From contig CAUYUJ010006513.1 in assembly GCA_963575745.1 (NCBI GenBank), positions 235,001-299,000 of the forward strand: a stretch of 64,000 bases of DNA. Reading direction: 5' to 3'. Below, piece by piece: positions 1 to 10,575 of this stretch; position 1 is the stretch's first letter, and the number at the start of each line of letters is the position of its first letter. The notes below the pieces were generated by a model that searched no databases, had not been told where the DNA came from, and was given only the letters and a program-made list of their open reading frames with translations. The position numbers were made by a program, and so were the translations under genes. The DNA comes from Prorocentrum cordatum (Eukaryota > Sar > Dinophyceae > Prorocentrales > Prorocentraceae).

Positions 1-62
1 AACGACCACAGCAACAACAGCAGCAACAACAACATCATCCTCAAGAACAATAACAATAACAA

Positions 63-99
<37 letters not shown>

Positions 100-172
100 A
101 GCAATAACAACAGCAACAACAACAGCAGCAGCAACAACAGCAACAACAACAACAACAATTCACAAACAAGCA
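1..172. repeat. AAC/AGC trinucleotide repeat
   Basis: Imperfect run of CAA and CAG triplets with few interruptions. It runs off the left edge, so its true length is unknown. Confidence 0.95.
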
Positions 173-1139
173 GAATTCGGGCTACGGAATCCCGCATCAC
201 CCACGCACCCAGGGATGCTGTAAGACTGTTCGGCCCGCCCTCTCCATTTTCTGATAAGTAACCTGTGGGGCCAAAAACTAGGAGTGCCTGACAAGCTAAA
301 GGTCGCCGCAAGCGCGTCTCTCGACATCACGCGAATCAAACTCAGACAACAAATTGAAACGCCGGCTGGGGGTCACGAGACCGAGGGGAGGAGAAGAAGA
401 GGAAGAACTCTGTCGCCGACGGGAGCGCTGATCTCCCCCCCTGCAAGCGGCCAGGGGCGGGGACCTCCCTCCGCACTTCCGAGACTGGCACGGCATGCGC
501 CCTCGGCACCTGACGGGCGGCGGCAGCGGCGGCGGCGGCGACGACGGCGGCGGCGACGACGGCGGCGGCCGAGTCGTCGGCGCCGCGCCTCCCGGCCCAG
601 GCAGGCCCGGGCCTCCTCGCCGAGGCCGCCGAAGCCGCGCTGGAGTTCCTGGCGGGGGGCAGGCGCGGCGCGGCGGGGAGCCAGGTCTTCTCGGGCGCGA
701 CCGACGAGGTCGGCCGCTGCCGATGTTGCATCGGGTTCTGGTATCGGTCGCGACCGATCGGCTTCCAAATCAGTCGTGACCGATCGGCCGCGACCGATTT
801 GGAGTGCCGATCGTGCGCTGCCTATCGCGACTGGTGTCCAGTGATCTGGGTTGGACCGACCTGGTCTTCTCAGCACGCGGACCCAGGAGGGAGACGGCGG
901 CAGGAACAGGCTTAATCTTAACAATAAAATATGCGCCACGAAGATTCGCCGGCTCACCGGGCCAGAAGCGTGCAAAAATCTTCGGCGAGAAATTCATAGT
1001 ATTCTAGACGCTTCGCGTAACGCCACCAGCCCATCCAGAAACCATGTCCAGGCGAGTTGCCCTGATCAGAGATGTGGAGGAACACGCAGTGGAGTAAGGG
1101 GTTAGGGAAGCCGTCATACCCCAAGACGGGGGGATTGAG
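173..1139. other. GC-rich DNA, no gene recognised
   Basis: All six frames are largely open here because of GC content and GGC/GAC runs (about 512-575), and I recognise no protein family. The only clear structure is the palindrome pair at 743-802. Confidence 0.5.
743..802. repeat. Adjacent palindromes built on CGACCGAT
   Basis: ATCGGTCGCGACCGAT at 743-758 is a perfect 16-bp palindrome. The next 38 bp (765-802) form an imperfect palindrome running from CCAAATC to GATTTGG around a central CGATCG. No function can be read from it. Confidence 0.75.
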
Positions 1140-1440
1140 GAGGAGTCGGAGGAGGAGGGGGGGGAAGGAGGAGGGGGGAGGGAGGAAGAAGAACTAACAG
1201 AAAGGCCAGAGGCCTCTTGGATGTCGCTCAGGGTCTTTTCGGGTGTCTCTTGAAAGTTTCTTGGAGTCCTCTTGAGACGCTTTGGGGGGGTCTTGGCGGT
1301 CCCAGGGGCCTCTTGGAGCGTCGTTGGGTGCCTCGAGGGAGCCTCTCGAGGCCTCTTGGGGGCCTGTCGGTGGTCTCTTGGGAGTCTATGGGTGACCTCT
1401 TTCGGAATTCTTGCTGGCATAAGAAAGTGGCAGAATGAGC
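1140..1440 (-). repeat. CCAAGAGG-family dispersed repeat, inverted copy
   Basis: After a G-rich tract, the plus strand repeatedly carries CCTCTTGG, GTCTTGG and similar words. This is the reverse complement of the GGCCCAAGAGGCC family found forward at about 33.8, 38.6, 45.2 and 52.9 kb. Open frames across it are low-complexity and not taken as genes. Confidence 0.6.
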
Positions 1441-2219
1441 CACGACGGACCTGCGTCATCACATTGTTATCCCCTGGGGCCTACTTCGTGCCAGAGAATA
1501 TGTATGTGCTGCGTGCGCCTGGAGCTCGTACGGAGCATGCAATGAAATGCGACAGTCGGTCTCGGCACCACCCTGGGCTGCGCATGAGCAGCAACAGGAG
1601 CGCACCTCAAAGATCAATACATGTTCCGCTTCATCTTCCCTCCGTGACTGCTGGCTGCTGCTCACGCGCGCTGGATGAGCGCCTCGACACTCTCACGAGT
1701 CGCACCGCAACTTGCAAACGTCCGGGCTCGACAGCGAAGGAGTGCCAGCAGGCAGTTCTCGCGACGACGTTCCCTTCAAGGCCTGACCCCTCTCTCCAGC
1801 GACAAGAACTGCCAGCGAGCGACACTCCCCCCCTGGGGACAGCCAGACTCCAACTCGGAGAATAAAAAACACCCCAAAAAAAACTGCCCCCCCTGACGCC
1901 GAGGCGACTCCTCCGACAACCGCGGCAGGACCTCCACTGAGGTTTTCTTCCAGTGCAACGGTCGCCAGTTCCACGAACGTGGGGAGAGATACCTTGCTCG
2001 CATAACTACCCGCAAAAAGTGTACCACCTTCTTGTGCCGCCGTTGTTTCGTCTTCCACATCATCACCATTACCACAAACTTCTCCAGCCTCTGTCCGCAA
2101 TCGTGGACAAAGTCGTCGAGGCGATCAGTTCCAACTTCACTCTACTGACAGCTCTGCCTGGGGCAGGCCGCGGTCCAGATGCGAACGTTGTTTCCTTGGG
2201 CGTATTGGCACTTTGAGGT
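1441..2219. other. Unassigned DNA upstream of the non-LTR element
   Basis: No protein family, RNA gene or tandem repeat recognised. Part of it may be the 5' end of the retroelement, whose start cannot be fixed. Confidence 0.4.
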
Positions 2220-2267
2220 CCTACCGGGGATTCGATCGTCAAACTGAACAACATTGTTCAAGTAATG

Positions 2268-2470
2268 TGATGAACGAGCAACGCACACACACACACACAC
2301 CCATACCCATAGGGGGTCGTTGGGAGAAGGACTGGCTATGGGTATGGGCGCGGGTTGTCGTACCCTGGGGGGCGCTCCCGTTCGAGCGCGGACCCCCTCC
2401 GACAACACGCACCCATAGCCCTCTCCGACCCCCCCTATGGGTATGGGTGTGTTTTTCGTTCGTGATAGTG
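2268..2470. mobile_element. Small inverted-repeat (MITE-like) element
   Basis: CACACCCATACCCATAGGGGG at about 2293 is matched in reverse complement by CCCCCTATGGGTATGGGTGTG ending at about 2451. Weaker symmetry (AACGA...CACAC) extends outward to about 2268 and 2470. There is no room for a transposase. It sits just before or inside the endonuclease part of the LINE, so it may be a later insertion. Confidence 0.65.
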
Positions 2471-2472
2471 GG

Positions 2473-3208
2473 CAAGCGTTCCTTGGACATCATTTGTATA
2501 CCAGAAGCGCTTTTACATGGATCTGGAAATGCATACTTATGCAGGCGTCGGCTTCATAATGGCACCGCGCGTAACATCGAGCATGGTAGGATTCAAGGCC
2601 TGCAGTGGCCGGGTGGCTTCACTACGCTTGAAACTGAAGGGTAGCATGCGTACGCTTTTGTTGGTCTATGTCCCACACAGCGGCCATGGCTATGCTGCCA
2701 GAGCTGCCTTTTACGACGACTTACAGAGTAACATACATACGTACATATATACATACTCTGTGAGGTTGTAATGCGAAAATGAAGCGCCGGAGGGCAGGGG
2801 AGAAGAGAATCATTGGTCCATGTCTTGTTCGATACCCTGTGGATGGCAATGATGCTGGTCGAGGAGGTCCCCGTGCTCAAGGCGATGATCGCTCAGCAAA
2901 TCGGCAATAATTGCTGGAATGCTGCTTCGCTCTCGACCTTACCATTGCGAACACGTTCCACTGTCAACCGATTAAGCAGAAAGTGGCATGCAGAACTTGT
3001 GGGGTGATTCTGTATGACGACGGCATATGGCACTCAAAATTTTCTCAAAATTGACCATGTCGTGCGCCATCAAACTGCACGGGGTGCGTTTTCCGATATC
3101 TGGGTTAGCCAAGACGACGCTATTCGCGGTGAACATGTCGTGGTGAGTACAGAGTTTGGAGTTCAAGAAATAACATCAACCTCGCATGGCAAATGTGGAC
3201 ACGAATAG
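2473..3208 (+). pseudogene. Endonuclease domain of the non-LTR element, frameshifted
   Basis: Segments fit an apurinic-like endonuclease in order but in changing frames. LDIICIPEA resembles the catalytic-glutamate box (usually I.CIQET, here PEA). GVGFIMAP, SGRVASLRLKL and LLLVYVPHSGHG then FYDDLQ fit the central strands. GNDAGRGG (about 2850) fits the GD-N box, ALDLTIANTF the NT-F box, and KIDHVVRHQ (about 3045) the region before the final SDH. The final SDH is not seen. At least three frame changes make it inactive. Confidence 0.7.
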
Positions 3209-3435
3209 CTCGAAAGACCCAACAACTAGATCGAACGTTATATAAATTGTCTTGCATGCTTACGATGCTCAGCCAGAGTAAACAAATAATGCGAACAATG
3301 CCGACATACGTTTACTAACAAGTTTTCAACCAGCTGCCTGTGTTTTGTCAACATGAACAAGTTCAGCGAAACAGGCAAGAACAAGCAAGCGCACGCTGGA
3401 TAGAATAGAGAACCACGATATATGGCCCGCAAAAT

Positions 3436-4745
3436 ATGATAGATGAACACGAAATGGCCCGCAAATGCGGGGACCACAAAACGGAACAAGAAGTGCATGC
3501 CCGCGTTCGCAAGTCTGGAAAGAACAATCGTGCTGATTCGTTGGATTGGGTGCTCAAGCAGAGCGGTTGGGACACGGTTCGACACCTCAAGAAACCAGAG
3601 CCATCCAGCCTGCATCCATCAGGCAGCAGGATGGGAGTTTGGCAGACGGAAAAAGTTCGAGCGAACGTCTTGACTGATGACTTCGACGACGTCCAATGGC
3701 AATCGCGTCTGCCAGACTGGGAACCAACGGCACGCGAGCTGGTTGGAGATGTGCTGCCGATTGGCACGCACAACTTCACGCTGCCGGAACTACTATCCGC
3801 AGCCGTACGCAAATTACGTTGCGGCATAGCCCTTGGTCCAAATAGTATACCGCCAAACATCTGGAAAGTCGTTTCATCTTGTCCGGACGCGTGCGAAAAA
3901 CAGCTTTCAATATGCAAGCAATGCTGGGCAGAAAAATCAATTCCAGATTCGTTCAAGAAGGAAGACACAGCTGTGCCAGCAAACTATCGGCCAATATCTC
4001 TGCAGGCAGTGGGTTGCAAAATGTTGGCGTCAATGTTACACCAAAGGGCATTGGATGGAAATGCTGAGTCAAGAACGCAGGGCTCCCAGATCGGCGTCAG
4101 ACCCAAGAGAAGCACGCAACATGCCTTGATGCTCATCAGACGCATGACTGATGCTGCCTGCTCCAACAGCAACGGCGGCATGGTTTCACTCATGCTGGCC
4201 TGGACAAAAGCTTTCGACCGACTAAAGCCGACTTGAATGTGTGAAGCCTTGCGTCCTTTTGGACTCCCAACAAAGATGGTGACAATGCTTGGGTCTATCT
4301 ATTACGCTTGCTATTCAATATTGTGGACCACGCTGGGAAGTCGACAGAAAGACAACAGAGAGCTGGGATAGCTCAGGGCTGCCCCCTGTCACCTTGTTTG
4401 TTGATTGCAATGCAAAAAATGATGCTCCACGACGCACCGAACGACATCCAGCACGACCCTGATCTGGAGCACATCGCAACTCGAGATATAGTGTACGCAG
4501 ACGACACAGTGTCAGCCTCGCAGAGCAGTCTCAACCTCCACAACATGCTAAACGCGATCGTGAACGCAGGCGCAAAAAATGGTCTAGAGCTGAAATGGGA
4601 AAAGACATTACACATGCAAATAAACACAAATTCAAGTATATTCCGGCCGGATGGAGCGGATCTTATAAAGTATGAGATGCAGTATATATGGGTGTACTTT
4701 TTACATGCGACGCACAAGCATCACCATAATTATCACGCCGACTAG
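3436..4745 (+). pseudogene. Reverse transcriptase domain of the non-LTR element
   Basis: The first open segment (3436-4236) has LGPNSIPPNIWK, then PANYRPISLQAVGCKML, then the finger motif SQIGVRPKRSTQHAL, and ends at SLMLAWTKAFDRLKP. In this family the residue before W in LDWxKAFD is the first catalytic aspartate; here it is alanine. A TGA at 4234-4236 and a frame change near 4300 follow. The second segment (4308-4745) has AGIAQGCPLSPCLL and an intact YADD box. The order is diagnostic of non-LTR RTs, and the defects show it is dead. Confidence 0.92.
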
Positions 4746-5182
4746 GAAAAGCCACTGGAGCATTCAAATCGTTGTCCGAAATTTGATCACACTCTTGACT
4801 TGGGTGGAGGCGCAAGTACTCAATATACGACGCCTGCGTTCGGATCAAGCGTTTGTATCATTTGGATTATATATGGCTGGTCAAAGCCGACTCGCAGCGA
4901 TTGGACGCTTTCCATGCCAAATATGTCAGGCCTCTCTTGGGCACTCCGTGCTCGTATCTCTCGAAAATAAGTAAGGAAGAGGTTTTTTACACGAGCTGAT
5001 ACAATGATACTTTCGGAAACATTGATATCAAAAAAGTGAAACTGTACAACAAGATCGCTGCATGTTCTAACATCTCCCTCGTGCGGCGCGTGCTCTGCAA
5101 CAACGACGGGACGCCGAAGACTCTCATCTCCAACCAGAGGCGCGGTAGGCCGCGGCAGCTTTGGAGCAAAAAAAATGCATAA
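4741..5182 (+). pseudogene. C-terminal region of the non-LTR element
   Basis: After another frame change near 4690, conserved post-RT blocks continue: RLGKATGAFKSL, KYSIYDACVRIKRLYHLDYI, KADSQRLDAFHAKYVRPLLG, SYLSKISKEEVF, then KLYNKIAACSN and SNQRRGRPRQLWS before TAA. These blocks follow the RT in many non-LTR elements. Two internal stops fall in the first part. Confidence 0.75.
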
Positions 5183-5954
5183 ATAGACCCAATGAGTGAT
5201 GCCATCCCTCTGTCTTCCCTGCCTCCACCTGGCGGGTTCACTCGACACAATTTTCTGCAGCGCCTCTCATGCACATGATTTCCTTTCTTACGAAGAATTG
5301 CCAACTGTGCTCTCTTCTGCCTACGCGTCCTGCCAGATGCTTGGCTTCGTGGTGGTGGAGGAGGCTGGAGGAGGAGGAGACGAGAGGGAGGTGAGGTAAA
5401 ATCATGCCTGCTTGGGGTTATAAAATCTAGGCTCAGAAAATGAATTTCGCTCGAAGCGTGTTCTTAAACAGTAGTCCAGGACCAGATGCACTAACATTCT
5501 GCGCAACCAAAAAAGAAGCTCCTAGACAACGATCAGGGTCCAGTCCAGACTCTTGGTTTTCTTACCCGACGTCTGGAGTCCACGAAAGTTGGAGCTGCTT
5601 CTTAAGACGTCTGATGGGTGTTAGGAGGACGAAGGAGGGAGGGACGAAGGATCCATGTGGCATTGGTCTGGATCCGTGGGGCGTTGATCTGCTGAGCGCT
5701 CCTGCCATTGTCAACAGCAAGAGTAACGGCCATGACGGCGAATCGTCACGCCCAGAATGGGGACAGAAAGTCTGGAGGGCGATGTTCACCAGCAGATGTC
5801 ATCCAAACTGACAGCGGCCGCGGTTGGGCAGGCGGCGCTCGTCCCAAATGGACAACGTCCGCGGCCATACCAACAGCGGACCCTGTTCAAAGTGGACAAG
5901 AACTGCTATCTGTCTTCGCCCTCACATGCTCCGTCCCCGGCTCGGCACCTCCGA
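5183..5954. other. Unassigned DNA
   Basis: Moderate GC with short open frames on both strands, none with a recognised motif. No repeat noted apart from short GGAGGA runs near 5360. Confidence 0.4.
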
Positions 5955-5986
5955 GGCGAGATCAGGACCACGGCAACGACGACGAT

Positions 5987-6019
<33 letters not shown>

Positions 6020-6150
6020 CACGGCCACGACGACAACGACCACAACGACAACGATGCCGCCGAAGGCACCAGCGACAATCACGACCACGACCACGGCGCC
6101 GACGCCGACGCCGACAACGACAATCACAACTGGGGCGCCGACGCCGACGA
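5955..6150. repeat. Imperfect ACG/CCG trinucleotide repeat
   Basis: GAC, GCC and ACAACG triplets in a phased run. The threonine/proline-, histidine/aspartate- and valine-rich frames over it are artefacts of the repeat. Confidence 0.9.
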
Positions 6151-6180
6151 CTCGGGAGGGAGAGAGAGTCGGGGATCTAC

Positions 6181-6315
6181 TGACCCGGGTCAATCCAAAC
6201 CCGGGTCAGTCAGGCCTTGCAGGATCCTGCACCCGAGCCTGGGCCCAACGCGACCCTGGCCCTGCAGGATCCTGCAAGGTCTGGCGCTCTGACTGACCCC
6301 GGTTTGCATTGACCC
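6181..6315. mobile_element. GGATCCTGCA inverted-repeat element, copy 1
   Basis: The left end reads GACCCGGGTCAATCC then AAACCCGGGTCAGTCAGG. The right end, in reverse complement, reads GGGGGTCAATGC then AAACCGGGGTCAGTCAG. Inside are two CCTGCAGGATCCTGCA-like words. A diverged copy lies at 44467-44660. Non-coding MITE-like structure. Confidence 0.65.
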
Positions 6316-6472
6316 CCGTGTCTTGCGCCCCGCGAGAGTTGTGGATGCCACGACAATGGACACCCTAACAATCCTATCATTGAACTAAAGATGTGTTTTG
6401 AATGTGTAAAGCATGTTCTAAAAATGTTTCAAACATGTTTTTTAAGCTGTTTAACACATGTTTTAGACATCT

Positions 6473-7442
6473 GAGAGAGCGTGATCCACCGCCACTTTAC
6501 TGTGAAAAATTCCCCCCCCTCTTCCTCCGGAACCCGGGGGTGCCCCCCCCCCCTCCGAATCCCCCCCCCCTGCTGGACCCCCCCCCCTTCCTCCCCTCCC
6601 CCAGCAAAACTCACCCCCTCCCCTACCCCCCCCCTCGAAAACCGGGGGGGTCACTACCGGTTCGAACCCCTCCCCCCCCCGAAAACCGGAGGGGGGTCAC
6701 TACCGGTTCGAACCCCTCCCCCCCTCCCCCCTCACCGCCAGCAAACGACTCGTGGTTCCTACCGCAGTCCGCACCACATCCCCCACTGTTGTTCCCAGCA
6801 CCAGTGTCCCCACTGGTTCCACCACCGTCCCTACTGTCCCCACCAGTGCCCCCACCACTGTCGCACTGTCCCCACTGTCCCCACCACTGTTCCCACCAAG
6901 GTTCCACTCTCCCCACTTTCTCCACGGCCCCAACCACTGCCCGACTATCCCCACTGTCCCCGATGTCCCACTGACTCCTCCGCTGTCCCACTGAGCTGTT
7001 CCACTGTTCCCACCACTGTCCCCACTGTCCCCACCACTGTCCCCACTGTACCTCTGTCCCATTGTCCCACCGCCGTCCTCGCCACCGCCTTCACCACTGT
7101 CCCCACCACCGCTGTACCCTCCACTGTCCCACTGTTTCCGCCACATTCCCACTGTCCCCACACCACTGTCCCCACCACCACCGTCCCCACCACTGTCCGC
7201 ACCCCTCCCTGGTTTTCGAGGGGGGGGGGTTCGAACCGGTAGTGACCCCCCCCCGGTTTTCGAGGGGGGGGGGTTCGAACCGGTAGTGACCCCCCCTCCT
7301 TCTCATGATGGACTGGAGGGGGGGGGGAGGGGTTCGAACCGGTAGTGACCCCCCATGGTTTTCCGGAGGGGGGGGGAGGGGGGTTCGAACCGGTAGTGAC
7401 CCCCCCCCGTTTTCCGCCAGCAGCGGTAGAACACGCTCTTTC
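6473..7442. mobile_element. Foldback element with GTTCGAACC modules, copy 1
   Basis: The left end GAGAGAGCGTG and the reverse complement of the right end (GAAAGAGCGTG) are imperfect terminal inverted repeats. AGACATCT at 6465-6472 and 7443-7450 is a candidate 8-bp target-site duplication. Just inside, two forward modules (AAAACC...GGTCACTACCGGTTCGAACCCC at about 6636 and 6682) face at least four inverted modules (7214-7405), so the element can fold back. The middle is a CCCACCACTGTC minisatellite. No transposase. Long proline/threonine frames are repeat artefacts. Confidence 0.75.
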
Positions 7443-8477
7443 AGACATCTGGAAATTATTTGGCAGCATGCTTCCTCTCCATTAATCGACTTCTACAACG
7501 CGAGAGTATTCACGACGTGCTGCCGGTGGAAGCCCGTCAGCGTGCCAGACCTCCATTCTTGCCCGCAGGCCTGGCGTGTCAGCAGCAGGTCAGTCGGAAG
7601 AAGCATTTTTTAAAAATGAAGTAGGAAGGCGGAGAAAGTAGATTGGGCTCAGGCCCTCCCAGAGAATAACCATACGCAGCATAGGCATGCCGATTCTTGA
7701 AAGAGGAAGGCACTAGCAGATGCAGATTGGGACCTGGGAATCCAAGAAAACTACATTCGACGACCGGCGTACCGATACCGCGTCTCCCTGGACCTCTCCC
7801 AAGTTTCGTTTAGACCAAAATTTCGAAACGTGGCGACGAGAGCTTCCCAGGAAGTCAAAAGACAGAAACAGAACCCGGGAGGCGGCTCCGGGACCTTCTG
7901 CTCATCTGCGACAGTCCGCGACTGCGCCGACGACCGGCGCCCCCGCAACGGGGGGACTCCTGCACGGCGGCCGAACCGCCGTCTCCGTCGGTCACGACCA
8001 AGACGACCGCGACAACCACTTCACGATAACCACGGCCACGACAACGACAACGGCGACGACGCCGCCGACGCCGCCAACGACAACGACCACGACGACGACG
8101 ACGACGACGATGACCTGCGACAGCCTGCGACGACGCCGACGGCGGAGCGGCCCCTCGACGGAGGGCTCTCCTGCACGGCGGCCACGCCGCCGTCCCCGTC
8201 GGCCACGGCGGCCACGCGCACGCGTGCGCCCGGAGGCAGCCTCGGGGCGCTCTGGGAGGGCGCGCCAGGGGGGCGGGGCGCCCTGGGGGAAGCCGACCCG
8301 GACATGCTCGACGCTGGACTTTTGGCTGCGTTCGGCCTCAAGGGGCCCTCGCTGGAACCAGGATCGTCAAAAAACGGCTCGGGATGAAAAGCTGGTCTGG
8401 ACGTCTTGGAAAATTATCCTGACGAAGGACCCAACCATAAGCAATTGTGGATACCGCGTTCTGGGTCCATCTTTCGA
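7443..8477. other. Unassigned DNA with a dispersed box and GAC runs
   Basis: No gene recognised. Holds copy 1 of a dispersed box (7770-7860) and a GAC-rich tract (about 8030-8115). Confidence 0.4.
7770..7860 (+). repeat. Dispersed box (AATTTCGAG...GTGGCGACGA), copy 1
   Basis: Shares the order ACCGATACCGCG, CTCCCTGGACCTCTC, AGACCAAAATTTCGA and CGTGGCGACGAGAGCTTC with copies at about 28600-28690 and 30250-30345, and a shorter match near 51685-51715. Function unknown. Confidence 0.5.
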
Positions 8478-9045
8478 CTGGCCTCCGTATGAGACCACGA
8501 GCCGTGGATGCATGGGCGGCCCGCAGCGGGAAGAGGAAATGGACGTGCGGCGAGCGCGGAGGGCGCATGCGGACGCGGCCACTGGAGCCTTCATTGGACC
8601 TCCCTATGGGGCCACGAAACGTGTGAAGGGTGTGCCGAAATGGACGTGCGGTGCGCGGTGAGGGCGCATGCGGACGCGGCCACTGTCGCCTTCGGTGGAG
8701 CTCCCTATGGGGCCAAGAACCGTGTGAGGGGTATGCCGAGATGAGCATGCGGTGGGCGGTGGGGGTGGGGGCGCATGCGGACGCGGCCACTGTCGCCTTC
8801 GGTGGAGCTCCCTATGGGGCCAAGAACCGTGTGAGGGGTGTGCCGAGATGGACGTGCGGTGAGCGGTGAGGGCGCATGCGGCCACTGGCACCGTCGGTGG
8901 AGCTCGCTATGGGGCCACGACCCGTGAGAGGGGTGTGCCGAAATGGGCATGCAGTGGGCGGGGAGGACGCACGCGGACGCGGCCACGGGCGCCTTCGGTG
9001 GAGCTCCCTATGGGGCCACGAACCGTGTGAGGGGTGTGCCAAAGT
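8478..9045 (+). repeat. 101-bp tandem repeat, about five copies
   Basis: The word GCATGCGGACGCGGCC (or close variants) starts near 8565, 8666, 8773, 8874 and 8969, giving spacings of 101, 107, 101 and 95. Each unit also has CCTATGGGGCCA and GTGTGAGGGGTGTGCC. Open frames on both strands are repeat artefacts. Confidence 0.92.
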
Positions 9046-9047
9046 GA

Positions 9048-9275
9048 GTGGGGTGACGGGAGGAGGGAGGAGGGAGGAGGAGGGGAGGGAGGAGGAGGAG
9101 GGAGGGGGAGGAGGGAGAAGGGAGAGGGAGGAGGGAGGAGGGAGAGAGGAGAGGAGGAGGAGAGGAGAGGAGAGAGAGGAGAGGAGAGGAGAGGAGAGGA
9201 GAGGAGAGGAGGAGGGAGAGGAGAGGAGAGGAGAGGAGAGGAGAGGAGAGGAGAGGAGAGAGAGAGAGGAGAGAG
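9048..9275. repeat. GGAGA-type purine microsatellite
   Basis: Long run of GGAGG and GAGAGG pentamers on the plus strand directly after the 101-bp array. Confidence 0.95.
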
Positions 9276-9670
9276 ACGCGACAAAACGAGACCCCACCAC
9301 AGGATGGTTGGGAAAAATCACGACGTCGGGGGGGCTGGGGCTGGGGAGAGGGGGAAACGGGAGGGCAGGAGGGGAAAAAGGAGGACGAGGAGGAGGAGGG
9401 ACAGGAGAGGGCAGAGGGGATAGCAAGAAACCAGGGGAGGCAGGAGGCAGCATGAAGGAAATAGGAAACAATGTGCCCCTGGTTTTTGTCCCCGTCATCA
9501 GGCCCGTAACGCAACCCACGGGCCCCTGGAACGGTCGGGGAACGCCCCAGGACGAAGAAGTGGTCCTGGGGAAAGCTGCTCGGTCAGGGGCCCTTTTCCC
9601 CCCGGACCCCCCTTTCCTTCATGGCGGAGGATGCAGGAGACCAGGGGGGATGGAGGAGGCATCTTGGCCA
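9276..9670. other. Unassigned GC-rich DNA
   Basis: Purine-rich then mixed sequence between two arrays. No motif recognised. Confidence 0.4.
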
Positions 9671-10575
9671 CCCTGAATCGCACCAAAACACTATTCCTGG
9701 GACTTCAAAACCGCAAATCAACGTAACGGCTGCGCCCTGACAATCCTGAATCGCTGCAGAACACTATGTCTGGTACGTTAATTCTGAAAACCAGTGAAAC
9801 GCTTGTAAATGTGTAAACCGCATGTGCGCGGCGCTGGAGCAAGAGCCACATGTTGAAAACTACCTACCCTCAGTATGTAAAACTCTGCTACTGTCTAAAA
9901 CGAATGCGCGTGGCGCTAAGGCGAGCGCCACATTATATGTGTATATATATATATATATGTACATATATATATATATGTATATATATATGTATATCATATA
10001 TCATATACCATATATCATATTCCATATTTCATATTTCATATATATACATATACATATATATATATAAATACGCCCTCAATCCGTGAAGCCCGTGTGGGAA
10101 TTCCAATATAACAATGCGCGGCGTTGAAGCGAGAACCACACTGTGAAAACGAACCACCCTCAAACCGCAAACCTCTTGCAAATGTGCATACAAAATGTGC
10201 GCGGCGATTCGGCGAGAACCACATTTTGAAAGCCACCCATTAATCCGCGAAACTCTTCCAAATGTTCTATAAACGAATGTGCGCGACGCCGAAGCGAGAG
10301 CCACATTTTGAAAACGACGCGACCTCAATGCGTGGAACTCGTCCGATGTTACACAACGGACGCGCGCGGCGCTAAGGCGAAAGCCACACGTTGAAAACCA
10401 CACGCCTTCAATCCATGAAACTCTCGCAAACGATTGAAGCGAGCGCGCGCGGCGTTAGGGCGAGAGCCACGCTCTGAAAACGACCCGCCCTCAATCCGCA
10501 AAGCTCCTGCAACTATTTCAAACGAATGTGCGCAGCGCGAAGACGAGAGCCACATTCTGGAAACGACCCGATCAA
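9671..10575 (+). repeat. 83-bp tandem repeat, eight clear copies
   Basis: The core GTGCGCGGCGCT followed by AAGCGAGAGCCACATT, TTGAAAACGACC and CCTCAATCCGC recurs. Anchor positions are about 9831, 9913, 10121, 10204, 10286, 10369, 10452 and 10535, so the period is 82-83 bp. Copies two and three are separated by an AT-rich insertion (9938-10068). Two older, shorter units with CCTGAATCGC and AACACTAT precede it. Confidence 0.92.
9938..10068. repeat. TA dinucleotide repeat inside the 83-bp array
   Basis: TATATA runs with CATATA variants interrupt the array between its second and third clear copies. The spacing across the gap is about 208 bp instead of 83. Confidence 0.95.

Larger units (their letters stand above)
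2220..5182 (+). mobile_element. Decayed non-LTR (LINE-type) retrotransposon
   Basis: On the plus strand, in order: pieces of an apurinic-type endonuclease, a reverse transcriptase with recognisable motifs, and the C-terminal region that follows the RT in such elements. The reading frame changes several times and holds stops, so it is dead. The right end is placed at the TAA closing the last conserved segment (5180-5182). The left end is approximate, and no target-site duplication or poly-A tail was found. Confidence 0.85.

Noticed and set aside
284-975. Overlapping open frames of 129-200 codons
   Set aside because: Both strands are open because of GGC/GAC runs, and no frame shows a recognisable domain.
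6481-7242. Pro/Thr/Val-rich 253-codon frame, mucin-like
   Set aside because: Encoded by the minisatellite core of the foldback element; frames on the opposite strand are equally open.
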